A stretch of 18,329 nt of DNA from F2B08 sp046260445 (GTDB taxonomy: Bacteria; Actinomycetota; Actinomycetes; Actinomycetales; Dermatophilaceae), in assembly GCA_046260445.1 (NCBI GenBank), contig JBHEPF010000048.1, positions 1 to 18,329 on the forward strand, written 5' to 3'. The position numbers and the translations under genes were made by a program. The notes below the pieces were generated by a model. That model did not search any database. It worked only from the letters and a program-made list of their open reading frames with translations, and had not been told where the DNA came from. Positions 1-7,327 of the stretch are shown piece after piece (the stretch's first letter is position 1; each line of letters begins with the position of its first letter).

Positions 1-1605
1 GGCGAGCCAGAAGGTGCACAGCAGGAACGTGCCCTCCTCGCCCTCGAGCCCGTCGTCGGCCAGATAGCGGTGGACCATCCCGTCCCGGTCGGTGAGCCGG
101 TCCTCGATGGCCGCGATGGTCGACCGCACTCTGGGGTCGTCGCCGGGGAGGAAGCCGACGATCGGAATGCGGAGAGCACTCGCGTCGAGCGCGGTGGATC
201 CGAAGGCCTGGGTGAAGGCCCCGGAGACGAAGCCTCGCGTGAGGATCGCCTCCCTGATCGCGTCGCGCTCGCGAGCCCAGCGCGCCACCTGCTCCTCCGG
301 GCACTGCAGGTCGTCCGCCAGGTCAAGCGCCCGGTCGAGCGCGACCCAGCACATGAGCTTGGAGTGCAGGAAGTGCTGGGGCCCGCTGCGGACCTCCCAG
401 ATGCCCTGGTCCGGATCGCCCCACTCGTCGGCCGCCGCATCGGCGATGCCACGCAGCAGGACCCGGGTGGGCTCGTCGAAGGGGGTGAGCTGGTCGCGGA
501 GGCGGAGCACGGCGTCCAGAACCTCGCCGTACACGTCCAGCTGTCGCTGGTCGAAGGCGCCGTTGCCGATCCGGACCGGTCGGCTGTCACGCCACCCCGA
601 CAGGTGCTCGAGCGGCCGCTCCGCGAGATCGTGCTCTCCGGCGATGCCGTACATGACCTGGATGCGGGCACCGGCGCCGACGTCGGAGGCGGCCGCCTCG
701 ACGAGCCACGAGACGAACGAGCGAGCCTCGTCCGGGCAGGCGGCCACCCAGAGCGCGTCGAGAGTCATGCTCGCGTCCCGCAGCCAGGAGTAGCGGTAGT
801 CCCAGTTGCGGGACCCGCCGGGAGTCTCGGGCAGTGACGTCGTCGGTGCAGCCACGATCGCCCCGGTGGGTTGGAAGGTCAGCCCCTGGAGGACGACGCC
901 GCTGAACCGCACCAGGTCCTGCCACGGCCCGTCGTAGGCCTGGTGCAGTGCGGACCAGGACTGCCACCCGGCCACCGTGTCCGCCAGCCGGTGTTCCACG
1001 AGCGTGCTACTCCAACGGCTGGTGGAGCGCTCCCAGGGGCGGGACCACTGGAGGGCGAAGCGTGCATCGGCCCCTGACGCCAGCTCCACGGTGCCACGAG
1101 CGGTGCCACCGTCGATGGTCAACGGCACGTCGGTGGACAGCGACAGGCCGTCGGGGCCGCCGGCGACGGCCACGCCGTCAGCGGTTCGGCGCAGGAGCGG
1201 CTGGGTGAACCCGTACTCCGGCCGGGGGGCGAACTCGACCTGCAGCTGGACCCGGCCGGCGACGCAGACCGCATGCCGCAGGAGCGTATGCGGCACGCCC
1301 TCACCCAGCGCGTGGTCTCTGCGGCCCTCACCGAGGGCGAGTGCGTCCGTCAGCTCGAGCGTTCCGTCGGCCGTCGTGAACGTGGTGACGAGGACCAGGG
1401 TGCCCGGCAGGTAACGTCGCCCGACCTCCGCGACGTCGCGGGGGCTCACCCGGAAGTGACCGGCGCGCTCGTCGAGGATGCGGCCGAGGACCGAGGGTGA
1501 GTCGAAGCGCGGAAACATGAGCCACTCGACCGAGCCGTCGGTCGACACCAGCGCCGAAGAGTGGCAGTCCGAGAGGAGGGCGTAGTCCTCGATCGGGCGG
1601 CTCAT
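1..1605 (-). CDS. Glycoside hydrolase family 15 (glucoamylase/trehalase-like), C-terminus cut by window edge
   Basis: The frame is open from the ATG at 1605 to the left edge, giving 535 codons with no stop, so the C-terminus lies outside the window. GH15 enzymes remove glucose from alpha-glucans or split trehalose. Recognisable family blocks are the N-terminal beta-sandwich segment (EDYALLSDCHSSALVS, VEWLMFPRFDSPS), GGSRNWDYRYSWLRD near residues 262-276, DPDQGIWEVR near 400 (its Glu fits the GH15 general acid), HFLHSKLMCWVALDRA near 415, and EEGTFLLCTFWLA at the edge. The family is usually about 600-670 residues, so roughly 60-130 residues are missing, probably including the second catalytic Glu. 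No signal peptide is seen, so it is probably cytoplasmic. A GGGAGGG ribosome site precedes the start. It diverges from zwf, and a SigR-like promoter (1718-1744) points towards it with a leader of about 105 bases. Trehalose versus maltodextrin specificity cannot be decided. Confidence 0.9.
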   Translation of the reverse strand, partial: MSRPIEDYALLSDCHSSALVSTDGSVEWLMFPRFDSPSVLGRILDERAGHFRVSPRDVAEVGRRYLPGTLVLVTTFTTADGTLELTDALALGEGRRDHALGEGVPHTLLRHAVCVAGRVQLQVEFAPRPEYGFTQPLLRRTADGVAVAGGPDGLSLSTDVPLTIDGGTARGTVELASGADARFALQWSRPWERSTSRWSSTLVEHRLADTVAGWQSWSALHQAYDGPWQDLVRFSGVVLQGLTFQPTGAIVAAPTTSLPETPGGSRNWDYRYSWLRDASMTLDALWVAACPDEARSFVSWLVEAAASDVGAGARIQVMYGIAGEHDLAERPLEHLSGWRDSRPVRIGNGAFDQRQLDVYGEVLDAVLRLRDQLTPFDEPTRVLLRGIADAAADEWGDPDQGIWEVRSGPQHFLHSKLMCWVALDRALDLADDLQCPEEQVARWARERDAIREAILTRGFVSGAFTQAFGSTALDASALRIPIVGFLPGDDPRVRSTIAAIEDRLTDRDGMVHRYLADDGLEGEEGTFLLCTFWLA

Positions 1606-1717
1606 CGCGACCCTCCCGACGTGATGCAAACGGTCCCACCGACGACGAGAAGGTGCCGATGAGGGATCGGGATGTGCATGGTCGGCTCGCTTCCATCGGG
1701 GTGCCGGGCAGTGACGG

Positions 1718-1744
1718 AACCCGGCGGGGACCAGGTGTGCTTCC
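1718..1744 (-). promoter_or_regulatory. SigR/ECF-type promoter candidate for the GH15 gene
   Basis: Read on the minus strand, GGAAG (1744-1740) is followed by 19 bases and GTT (1720-1718) in the context CGGGTTCC. This matches the GGAAT-N18/19-GTT form known for SigR/SigH promoters except for the last base of the -35. The expected start of transcription is near 1710, about 105 bases before the GH15 ATG. It lies back-to-back with the zwf promoter, the two -35 elements being 19 bases apart. Confidence 0.5.
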
Positions 1745-1763
1745 CGCCCGCAAGCGAACGTGT

Positions 1764-1790
1764 GGAAGTCCCCGAGCGCTCCGCCGGGTT
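1764..1790 (+). promoter_or_regulatory. SigR/ECF-type promoter candidate for zwf
   Basis: GGAAG (1764-1768), a 19-base spacer and GTT (1788-1790) within CCGGGTTCCC. Transcription would begin near 1798, leaving a leader of about 78 bases before the zwf ATG. No start codon sits 8 bases after GTT here, unlike the leaderless copies elsewhere in the window. Confidence 0.55.
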
Positions 1791-1876
1791 CCCAGGTCGC
1801 CGTCGATCGGGCCCCGGTGGACGGGGGCCGCACCTGGGCGCGCGGGCGTCACAGACCGAGAGATCCTGAGGATGAG

Positions 1877-3271
1877 ATGACGGCGAACCGTCAAGGAGAC
1901 GCGCTGGTGCTGTTCGGCGCCACGGGCGACCTCGCCCGCAAGAAGCTGATCCCCGCGCTGTACCGGCTCGAGCAGGCCGGCCGACTCGACCTGCCGTTGG
2001 TCGGCGTGGCGCTCACCGACTGGGACGACGAGCGGTTCCGCGACCACGTCCGAGCTGCCGCGGAGGCCACCGTGGAGTCCCCTGTCGCCGACGTGCTCGA
2101 CCGCCTCACGGACCGGCTCAGCCTCATCGGCGGCGACTACGCCGACCACGCCACATTCGAGTCGCTCGCACGGCGGCTGCGGCGGGCGGGGGTGGAGCAC
2201 CCGGTCTTCTACCTTGCGATCCCGCCCGCGATGATCCCCACCGTCATCGAGGGTCTTGCCACGGTCGGCCTCGCCGGCACCGGGCGCATCGTCGTCGAGA
2301 AGCCGTTCGGGCGGGACCTGGACTCGGCCCGCCACCTCAACGAGGTCCTCCACCGGCATGTCGACGAAGGCTCCATCTACCGGATCGACCACTATCTGGG
2401 CAAGGAGTCGGTGGAGGACCTGCTCATCTTCCGCTTCGCCAATGCCTTCCTCGACCCGATCTGGAACCGGAACCATGTCGCCAGCGTGCAGGTCACCATG
2501 GCGGAGGACTTCGGCGTGGAGGGACGCGGACGCTTCTACGACGAGGTCGGTGCCGTGCGCGACGTGCTGCAGAACCACCTGCTCCAGGTCGTCGCGCTGC
2601 TCGCCATGGAGCCACCGATGAGCTCGGACGCCGACGCGCTGCGGGACGAGAAGGTCAAGGTCCTGCGCGCCATGCGACCGTTGGACTGCACGCGCATGGT
2701 TCGGGGCCAGTACTTCGGGTACCTCGACGAGGACGGTGTCGCACCCGGCTCTCGCACCGAGACCTCCGTCGCCGCGCGCCTGGAGATCGACTCCTGGCGC
2801 TGGGCGGGGGTGCCGTTCTTCGTCCGTGCCGGCAAGCGTCTGCACTCGACGGCGCTCGAGGCGGTCGTCGAGCTCCGCGAGGTCCCTCGACTGCTGTTCA
2901 TGGGCGACGGCGAGCCGGCACCCCACGTCAACGTGCTGCGGTTCCGCCTCGGCCGGGATGCCGGCGTGACGCTCAGCGTGCAGGCCAAACGGCCGGGCCA
3001 GGGCCTCATCTCGCAGACGGTGGACCTCGATGTCGACTTCGAGACCGCTCTCGGTCTGGTCCAGGAGCCCTACGAGAGGCTGCTTGGGGACGTGATCGAG
3101 GGCAACCCCGCCCGGTTCGCGCGCGAGGACGGGGTCGAGGCGGCGTGGCGCGTCGTGCAGCCGGCGATCGACCACCCCGGCGACCTGCACGGCTACGAGT
3201 CGGGCGGATGGGGTCCGGCCCAGGCCGACGCCGTCCTCGCCGGTCACCACTGGCACGACCCGACGGCCTGA
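1877..3271 (+). CDS. zwf: Glucose-6-phosphate dehydrogenase (NADP+)
   Basis: A 464-residue cytoplasmic enzyme that oxidises glucose 6-phosphate to 6-phosphogluconolactone and makes NADPH, the first step of the pentose phosphate pathway. The dinucleotide-binding motif GATGDLA is at residues 14-20, EKPFG at 141-145, and the substrate-binding and catalytic signature RIDHYLGKE at 169-177. Length is normal for the family. The open frame extends upstream to 1760, but that part overlaps the promoter and looks non-coding; the ATG at 1877 is preceded by GAGGA and starts the conserved sequence. It diverges from a GH15 glucose-releasing enzyme, so carbon release and NADPH generation may be co-controlled. 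The SigR-like promoter at 1764-1790 suggests induction by thiol or oxidative stress (inference). Confidence 0.96.
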   Translation: MTANRQGDALVLFGATGDLARKKLIPALYRLEQAGRLDLPLVGVALTDWDDERFRDHVRAAAEATVESPVADVLDRLTDRLSLIGGDYADHATFESLARRLRRAGVEHPVFYLAIPPAMIPTVIEGLATVGLAGTGRIVVEKPFGRDLDSARHLNEVLHRHVDEGSIYRIDHYLGKESVEDLLIFRFANAFLDPIWNRNHVASVQVTMAEDFGVEGRGRFYDEVGAVRDVLQNHLLQVVALLAMEPPMSSDADALRDEKVKVLRAMRPLDCTRMVRGQYFGYLDEDGVAPGSRTETSVAARLEIDSWRWAGVPFFVRAGKRLHSTALEAVVELREVPRLLFMGDGEPAPHVNVLRFRLGRDAGVTLSVQAKRPGQGLISQTVDLDVDFETALGLVQEPYERLLGDVIEGNPARFAREDGVEAAWRVVQPAIDHPGDLHGYESGGWGPAQADAVLAGHHWHDPTA

Positions 3272-3346
3272 ATGGATGCCACGGCCGTTGTCTCGGCTGA
3301 CGGACATCTCGGTGGGCACTTCCCTTGGCATAACCTGTACTTATGG

Positions 3347-3364
3347 CAATGCAAAGATGCATTG
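3347..3364. promoter_or_regulatory. Perfect inverted repeat in an AT-rich patch upstream of the carbonic anhydrase gene
   Basis: CAATGCA and TGCATTG form perfect 7-base arms around a 4-base AAGA spacer, 37 bases before the canA ATG. The surrounding stretch 3322-3365 is markedly richer in A and T than the rest of the window and holds TTGGCA (3325-3330), a possible -35 element. A convincing -10 hexamer at normal spacing was not found. It may be an operator or a small hairpin; no regulator can be named. Confidence 0.4.
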
Positions 3365-3401
3365 GCCTCACCCGGCACCGACACATCCCGAAGGAGAACC
3401 G

Positions 3402-3905
3402 ATGTCCGTTACCGACACCCTGATCGCCAACAACGAGGCGTATGCCGCGCAGTTCAGTGGTCCGCTACCGCTGCCGCCGTCCAAACACGTGGCCGTCCTC
3501 GCCTGCATGGACGCCCGTCTCGACGTCTACCGCGCCCTGGGGTTGAACGAGGGCGAAGCGCACGTCATCCGCAATGCCGGCGGCGTTGTCACCGAGGACG
3601 AGATCCGCTCCCTGGCCATCAGCCAACGGCTTCTCGGGACTACCGAGATCATTCTCATCCACCACACCGAGTGCGGGATGCTCACCTTCACCGACGACCA
3701 GTTCAAAGAGTCGATCCGCGCCGAGACCGGGCTGCGCCCGCCGTGGGCGGCCGAGGCGTTCCCCGACGTGGACGATGATGTGCGCCAGTCCCTGGCCCGC
3801 ATCCACACCAGCCCCTTCATCCCCCACAAGGACTCCGTTCGCGGCTTCGTCTTCGACGTCGCCACGGGACGACTCCACGAAGTGACCGCAACGAACGCCG
3901 GATAG
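3402..3905 (+). CDS. canA: Beta-class carbonic anhydrase (Rv1284/CanA type)
   Basis: A 167-residue zinc enzyme that interconverts CO2 and bicarbonate. Zinc and active-site residues of the beta class are visible: Cys35, Asp37 and Arg39 in CMDARLD, and His88 and Cys91 in HHTECG. The blocks GEAHVIRNAGG, SLAISQRLLGT and RGFVFDVATG closely resemble what I recall of mycobacterial Rv1284. The ATG at 3402 follows AAGGAG by a few bases; the upstream extension of the frame lacks family similarity. It lies 130 bases after zwf and has its own AT-rich upstream region with an inverted repeat. No SigR-like motif was found in front of it, so it may be controlled differently from its neighbours. It converges with the next gene across 57 bases holding no clear terminator. 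Confidence 0.95.
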   Translation: MSVTDTLIANNEAYAAQFSGPLPLPPSKHVAVLACMDARLDVYRALGLNEGEAHVIRNAGGVVTEDEIRSLAISQRLLGTTEIILIHHTECGMLTFTDDQFKESIRAETGLRPPWAAEAFPDVDDDVRQSLARIHTSPFIPHKDSVRGFVFDVATGRLHEVTATNAG

Positions 3906-3962
3906 GACGACCGCCGGCGACGGTCTGCCGAGGACGAAGCGCCGTATGCGCCGCCCCCGCCC

Positions 3963-5321
3963 TCAGGCAAGCGCGCCGAGGGCGTCCTCGATGCCTCGGT
4001 GGAAGGTGGGGTAGGCGTAGATCATCGACCTCAACTGCTCGACCGGCACCTGAGCGTGGACGGCGACTGCCAGGGCACCCAGCACCTCGCCTCCGGCGGG
4101 ACCCATGGCGGTGGCTCCCACGAGGACGCCCCGCTCCGGGTCCTCGACGACCTTGATGATGCCCTCGTTGCCCTCCTTGTGGATCCACCCGCGCGCGGTG
4201 CCCGGCACCGATGCGGAGCCGACTCGGACATGCGCGAGCTGCTCGCGGGCCTGGGCCTCGGTCAGACCGACCGCACCCACCTCGGGGTCGGTGAACGTGA
4301 CCCGTGGAAGGGCCGCATACGACGCCGGCGGGCCATCCTCCCCCAGGATGTCCCGGATGACGATCCCTGCCTGGTACATCGCGACGTGCGTGAACGCGCC
4401 CTTGCCGGTGACGTCGCCGACGGCCCACACGCCGGGTGCCACCCGGCACCGATCGTCGACCGGGGCCACCCGGGCGTCCTCGGCGACGCCGACGGCGGTG
4501 AGCCCGACCGCGGTGGGATCCGCACGCCGGCCGGTCGCGACGAGCAGCCGCTCGCCGTGGACGGTGGAGCCGTCGGCGAGATGGACGACCACGCCGTCGC
4601 CGTCAGCCCGCACCCGCTCGGCCGCGACACCGGTGTGGACGGTCACCCCTTCACGTCGCAGGACATCGGCGAGGATGTCACCTGCCTCGGGCTCCTCCAC
4701 GGCGAGCAGCCGGGGAGCGGCCTCGACGATCGTCACCTTCACTCCGAAGCGGGCGAGCACCTGGCTCAGCTCGCAGCCGATGGCGCCGCCGCCCAGGACC
4801 ACGATGGACCCGGGCAGCTCGGTGGCGGCGACCGCCTGCCGGTTGGTCCAGTAGTCCACCTCGGACAGGCCCGGGATCGGCGGGATGGCGGCTGTGGTTC
4901 CGGTTGCCACGACGATTCCCCGTCGCACCGCATACGTCGTGTCGTCGACGCTCACCTCGGTCGGGGAGACGACCCGGCCCGCCCCGCGCACGAAGCTCCC
5001 ACCCTTGTCGGTGAAGCGGTCGACGGCGACGCGGTCGTCCCAGTTGTCCGTGGCCTCGGCCCGGATGCGGGCTGCGACCGGGCCCCAGTCCGGGACCACG
5101 TCGCCGACCCGCCCGCCCAGCCGGTCGACCCGGCGCGCCTCGGCCAGGGCGTCTGCGGCGCGGACCATCATCTTGGTGGGCACGCACCCCCAGTAGGGGC
5201 ACTCCCCACCGACGAGCTCGCGTTCGATCCCGAGGACCGACAGGCCGCGCTCGGCCAGCGACCCGGCGACGTGCTCGCCTCCCGGTCCCATCCCGATGAC
5301 GGCGATATCGACTGTCTTCAT
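3963..5321 (-). CDS. FAD/NAD(P)-dependent pyridine nucleotide-disulfide oxidoreductase (dihydrolipoamide dehydrogenase/MerA-like)
   Basis: A 452-residue cytoplasmic flavoprotein of the class I disulfide reductase family. The N-terminal FAD motif GMGPGG is at residues 10-15 and the redox disulfide CPYWGC at 41-46 (CxxxxC). The NAD(P) motif LGGGAIGCE lies near 175, the second FAD motif VWAVGDVTG near 300, and the dimerisation domain follows. The C-terminal motif, usually HPT in lipoamide dehydrogenase, reads YPTFHRG, so the usual catalytic His position is Tyr. The substrate is therefore uncertain. The ATG at 5321 is preferred because AAGGAG lies 10 bases upstream; another ATG at 5330 is only 1 base from that site. 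A SigR-like promoter (5376-5402) faces it, and it diverges from the FNT/sigma operon, which carries a second member of this family. Mycothione reductase is an alternative, but the CPYWGC motif is atypical for it. Confidence 0.88.
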   Translation of the reverse strand: MKTVDIAVIGMGPGGEHVAGSLAERGLSVLGIERELVGGECPYWGCVPTKMMVRAADALAEARRVDRLGGRVGDVVPDWGPVAARIRAEATDNWDDRVAVDRFTDKGGSFVRGAGRVVSPTEVSVDDTTYAVRRGIVVATGTTAAIPPIPGLSEVDYWTNRQAVAATELPGSIVVLGGGAIGCELSQVLARFGVKVTIVEAAPRLLAVEEPEAGDILADVLRREGVTVHTGVAAERVRADGDGVVVHLADGSTVHGERLLVATGRRADPTAVGLTAVGVAEDARVAPVDDRCRVAPGVWAVGDVTGKGAFTHVAMYQAGIVIRDILGEDGPPASYAALPRVTFTDPEVGAVGLTEAQAREQLAHVRVGSASVPGTARGWIHKEGNEGIIKVVEDPERGVLVGATAMGPAGGEVLGALAVAVHAQVPVEQLRSMIYAYPTFHRGIEDALGALA

Positions 5322-5375
5322 GCGCGGCATTCTCCTTGTGCGTGTCCGAGCGCTGGGCAGCGCTCGTGGCGTGGC

Positions 5376-5402
5376 AACCCGGTCACCTGGCTGCCGCATT
5401 CC
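5376..5402 (-). promoter_or_regulatory. SigR/ECF-type promoter candidate for the minus-strand flavoprotein
   Basis: On the minus strand GGAAT (5402-5398), 19 bases, then GTT (5378-5376) in CCGGGTTGCC. Transcription should start near 5368, leaving a leader of about 46 bases that contains AAGGAG. The -35 region forms an 8-base inverted repeat (CATTCCGG, 5397-5404) with the -35 of the oppositely directed promoter (CCGGAATG, 5435-5442). Confidence 0.65.
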
Positions 5403-5436
5403 GGCCGGCCTCGCACACGCTCGCACAGCGTGGCCC

Positions 5437-5462
5437 GGAATGTGTCGCGCAGCGGCCGGGTT
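5437..5462 (+). promoter_or_regulatory. SigR/ECF-type promoter candidate for the thioredoxin-like/FNT/sigma operon
   Basis: GGAAT (5437-5441), an 18-base spacer and GTT (5460-5462) within CCGGGTTCCC: an exact match to the SigR/SigH consensus. The ATG of the first gene lies exactly 8 bases after GTT with no ribosome site between, so the transcript is predicted to be leaderless or nearly so. Confidence 0.7.
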
Positions 5463-5470
5463 CCCAGCCC

Positions 5471-5845
5471 ATGACGACGTCATCGGCCGAGCCGTGCATC
5501 ACCCTCCTCGTCGTGCCGGACTGCCCCAACGAGAAGGTGGCCGCCGAGAGCCTGCGTGAGGCGCTCGCCCTCGAGGGTCTTCAGGGGGTCCCCTTCGCCA
5601 CCATCGTGGTCGAGGATGAGGATCTCGCCGACCGCCTCGGGTTCACCGGCTCTCCCTCCGTCCACGTCGATGGCCGCGACCTGTTCCCAACCGACGGTCC
5701 GCCGTCGATGGTCTGCCGGCTCTACCCCGGGCATGGTGGGCGGCTGCGAGGAGCACCGACGGTCCTGGACCTGCGGGCGGCGCTGCGCACCGCATTCCGA
5801 TCAGGGCGTGACGGGACCGTCGACGGCGGGGGCGCGACGACATGA
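5471..5845 (+). CDS. Small thioredoxin-like protein with a single-Cys CPNE motif
   Basis: A 124-residue protein with the start of a thioredoxin fold: a beta strand (ITLLVVPDCPNE), a helix, a second strand, then GFTGSPSVHVDG with the cis-Pro-type GSPS turn. Cys18 sits where the first active-site Cys of CxxC would be, but the motif is CPNE, so the usual second Cys is absent. Other cysteines are Cys9 and Cys82 (VCRLY). It resembles small actinobacterial thioredoxin-family proteins of unknown target; this is recognition from memory. It may be a one-Cys reductant, a thiol sensor or a metal binder. It is the first gene of the operon and overlaps the FNT gene (ATGA). There is no ribosome site, and the start follows the SigR-like -10 by 8 bases. 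Confidence 0.75.
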   Translation: MTTSSAEPCITLLVVPDCPNEKVAAESLREALALEGLQGVPFATIVVEDEDLADRLGFTGSPSVHVDGRDLFPTDGPPSMVCRLYPGHGGRLRGAPTVLDLRAALRTAFRSGRDGTVDGGGATT

Positions 5846-6672
5846 CGGCCACGGAGGCGGACATCCCACCGCAGGTATACATCGGCTCCGAGCAGGTGAT
5901 GGGCTTCCTCGCCGACCACGGACACGAGCGGCTCCGCCGACTCACCGCCATGCGCGTCCTGGCGCTCGGCGTGCTGGCGGGGGCGTTCATCACGACGGGA
6001 GCCTTCCTCTCGGTCCTGCTCTCCACCGGTGTCGCTTCGGAAGGCCCCGCTCGGCTGCTCCAGGGCCTCGGGTTCAGTGCCGGGTTCTTCTTCGTCATCC
6101 TCTCGGGCGCCGTGCTGTTCACCGAGGCCAACGTCGTGCTGCCGGCCGTCGTGCTCGGCCGGCGCGACCGATGGCGGTCGGTGCTGCGGTTCTGGGCCCT
6201 GGCCTGGGTCGGCAACCTCGTCGGTGCGACGGTCACCGGCCAGCTCATCGCCCTCGCCAGCCATCCCAGCCAAGACACCATCGACCTGCTGTCCCAGGTG
6301 GTCGCGGGGAAGACGGCGACGACAGGTGAAGGGCTCGGGGCCTGGCTGGCCCTGGTGGTCTCCGGCTTCCTCGCGAACTGGCTCGTCGGCATGGCGGCGT
6401 TCTTCGCGACGATGGGCCGCACCCTGTTCGGCAAGTACATCCCGGTGTTCCTCGCCGTCACCGCGTTCGTCTCGGCCGGGTTCCAGCACAGCCCCGCCAA
6501 CATGGGCTTCTTCTCGCTGGACGAGGCCTTCGTCGGCGGCGCGGACCTGGTCGATCTGCTCGCGTGGAACCTGGTACCCGCCGGTCTCGGGAACATCGCC
6601 GGGGGAGCCCTCGCTGTCACCGCGCTCCTCAGCTGGGCGCACGCCGCCCGTCCTGTCCGGACGCTGTCGTGA
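5842..6672 (+). CDS. Formate/nitrite transporter (FNT) family channel
   Basis: A 276-residue membrane protein with about six hydrophobic segments, normal for FNT pentameric channels. Family signatures are VLFTEAN near residues 91-97, NWLVGMAAFFA near 179, GFQHSPANMGFF near 213 with the central pore His216, and PAGLGNIAGGAL near 246 (compare GFEH and the LGN motif of FocA/NirC). FNT members pass small anions such as formate, nitrite or hydrosulfide; which is used here cannot be read from sequence. Lying between a thioredoxin-like gene and a redox-type sigma/anti-sigma pair favours a sulfur or nitrogen redox anion over fermentation formate (inference). It overlaps the upstream gene by 4 bases. 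No formate or nitrite metabolic genes are nearby. Confidence 0.92.
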   Translation: MTATEADIPPQVYIGSEQVMGFLADHGHERLRRLTAMRVLALGVLAGAFITTGAFLSVLLSTGVASEGPARLLQGLGFSAGFFFVILSGAVLFTEANVVLPAVVLGRRDRWRSVLRFWALAWVGNLVGATVTGQLIALASHPSQDTIDLLSQVVAGKTATTGEGLGAWLALVVSGFLANWLVGMAAFFATMGRTLFGKYIPVFLAVTAFVSAGFQHSPANMGFFSLDEAFVGGADLVDLLAWNLVPAGLGNIAGGALAVTALLSWAHAARPVRTLS

Positions 6673-6728
6673 GCGCTGCCGCAGCACACCCGGATGCCGG
6701 TGTCCGGACCGTCGCGAGAGCCCGCTCG

Positions 6729-6755
6729 GGAAGCGATCCTCGGACCCACCGGGTT
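6729..6755 (+). promoter_or_regulatory. SigR/ECF-type promoter candidate for the sigma factor gene (autoregulation)
   Basis: GGAAG (6729-6733), 19 bases, GTT (6753-6755) in CCGGGTTCCA, inside the 91-base gap between the FNT and sigma genes. A GTG in the sigma frame lies exactly 8 bases after GTT, matching the leaderless geometry of the other copies. This would give the sigma/anti-sigma genes an internal, self-activated promoter in addition to read-through from 5437. Confidence 0.65.
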
Positions 6756-6763
6756 CCACCCCT

Positions 6764-7327
6764 GTGATGGAGGGACAATCAACCGTGGACCAGGCACGCG
6801 CCCGCGCCTTCCGGGAGTATGTGGAGCCCGAGATCGAGGTCATGCTGCGCGTCGCTCTCAGTCTGACGCGCAAGCAGGCGGACGCCGAGGACCTCGTCCA
6901 GGAGTCGCTTATCCGGGCCTTTCGCGCGCTGGACACCTTCGACGGGCGACATCCACGCGCCTGGCTGCTGACCATCGTCCGCCGTACCCACCTCAACATG
7001 AACCGTCGCCAGCGCCCCGACCCGGTCGGCGACTGGGATGTCCTCGGTGAGAAGCGAGCCGCCTTCGGAGCGGCCTCCCCTGCAAGTGCCGAGCAGGAGC
7101 ATCTCGACTCCTCGCTGAGCGCCCATCTCACCGACGCACTCAAGGACCTGGACCCGAGGTTTCGGGCCGTCGTGTTCCTCGTCGACATCCACGACCTGTC
7201 GTATGCCGAAGCGGCGGCCGTGCTGGGGGTCCCCGTGGGAACGGTCATGTCCCGGCTGAGCAGGGCCCGCAACCGGCTCCGCGCCGCTCTCGGCCCCGAG
7301 CTCCTCACACCTGGAAGGTCATCATGA
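6764..7327 (+). CDS. ECF-type RNA polymerase sigma factor (SigR/SigH/RpoE-like)
   Basis: A 187-residue group 4 sigma factor. Region 2 spans about residues 20-85 (DAEDLVQESLIRAFR, then HPRAWLLTIVRRTHLN, the DNA-melting segment). Region 4 is at about 126-176 (DLSYAEAAAVLGVPVGTVMSRLSRAR, the -35-binding helix-turn-helix). The wording GTVMSRLSRAR resembles SigR/SigH. The start is taken as GTG 6764, directly followed by ATG 6767, because GTG lies exactly 8 bases after the GTT of the promoter and no ribosome site is present. The start at 6767 would change only one residue. The stop overlaps the anti-sigma start (ATGA), typical of a coupled pair. It is the best candidate to read the GGAA(T/G)-N19-GTT motifs around it. 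Confidence 0.93.
   Translation: MMEGQSTVDQARARAFREYVEPEIEVMLRVALSLTRKQADAEDLVQESLIRAFRALDTFDGRHPRAWLLTIVRRTHLNMNRRQRPDPVGDWDVLGEKRAAFGAASPASAEQEHLDSSLSAHLTDALKDLDPRFRAVVFLVDIHDLSYAEAAAVLGVPVGTVMSRLSRARNRLRAALGPELLTPGRSS

Noticed and set aside
1328..3331. A 667-codon minus-strand open frame opposite zwf and reaching into GH15
   Set aside because: It is antisense to a clear zwf, has no recognisable domain, and long stop-free antisense frames are normal in DNA this GC-rich.
3465..3878. Minus-strand frame opposite canA
   Set aside because: Shadow of a beta-carbonic anhydrase with all zinc ligands present.
3906..3962. GACCG (3909-3913) and CGGTC (3921-3925) as a terminator between canA and flavoprotein 1
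   Set aside because: Only 5 base pairs and no T-run; such short stems are frequent by chance in GC-rich DNA.
3999..5474. A 491-codon plus-strand frame opposite flavoprotein 1
   Set aside because: Low-complexity shadow of a gene with a full set of FAD, NAD and Cys motifs.
6690..6712. Imperfect stem with ACACCCGG and CCGGTGT in the FNT-sigma gap as an attenuator
   Set aside because: Short, with a bulge and 3-base loop, no U-tract; explained equally well by chance.
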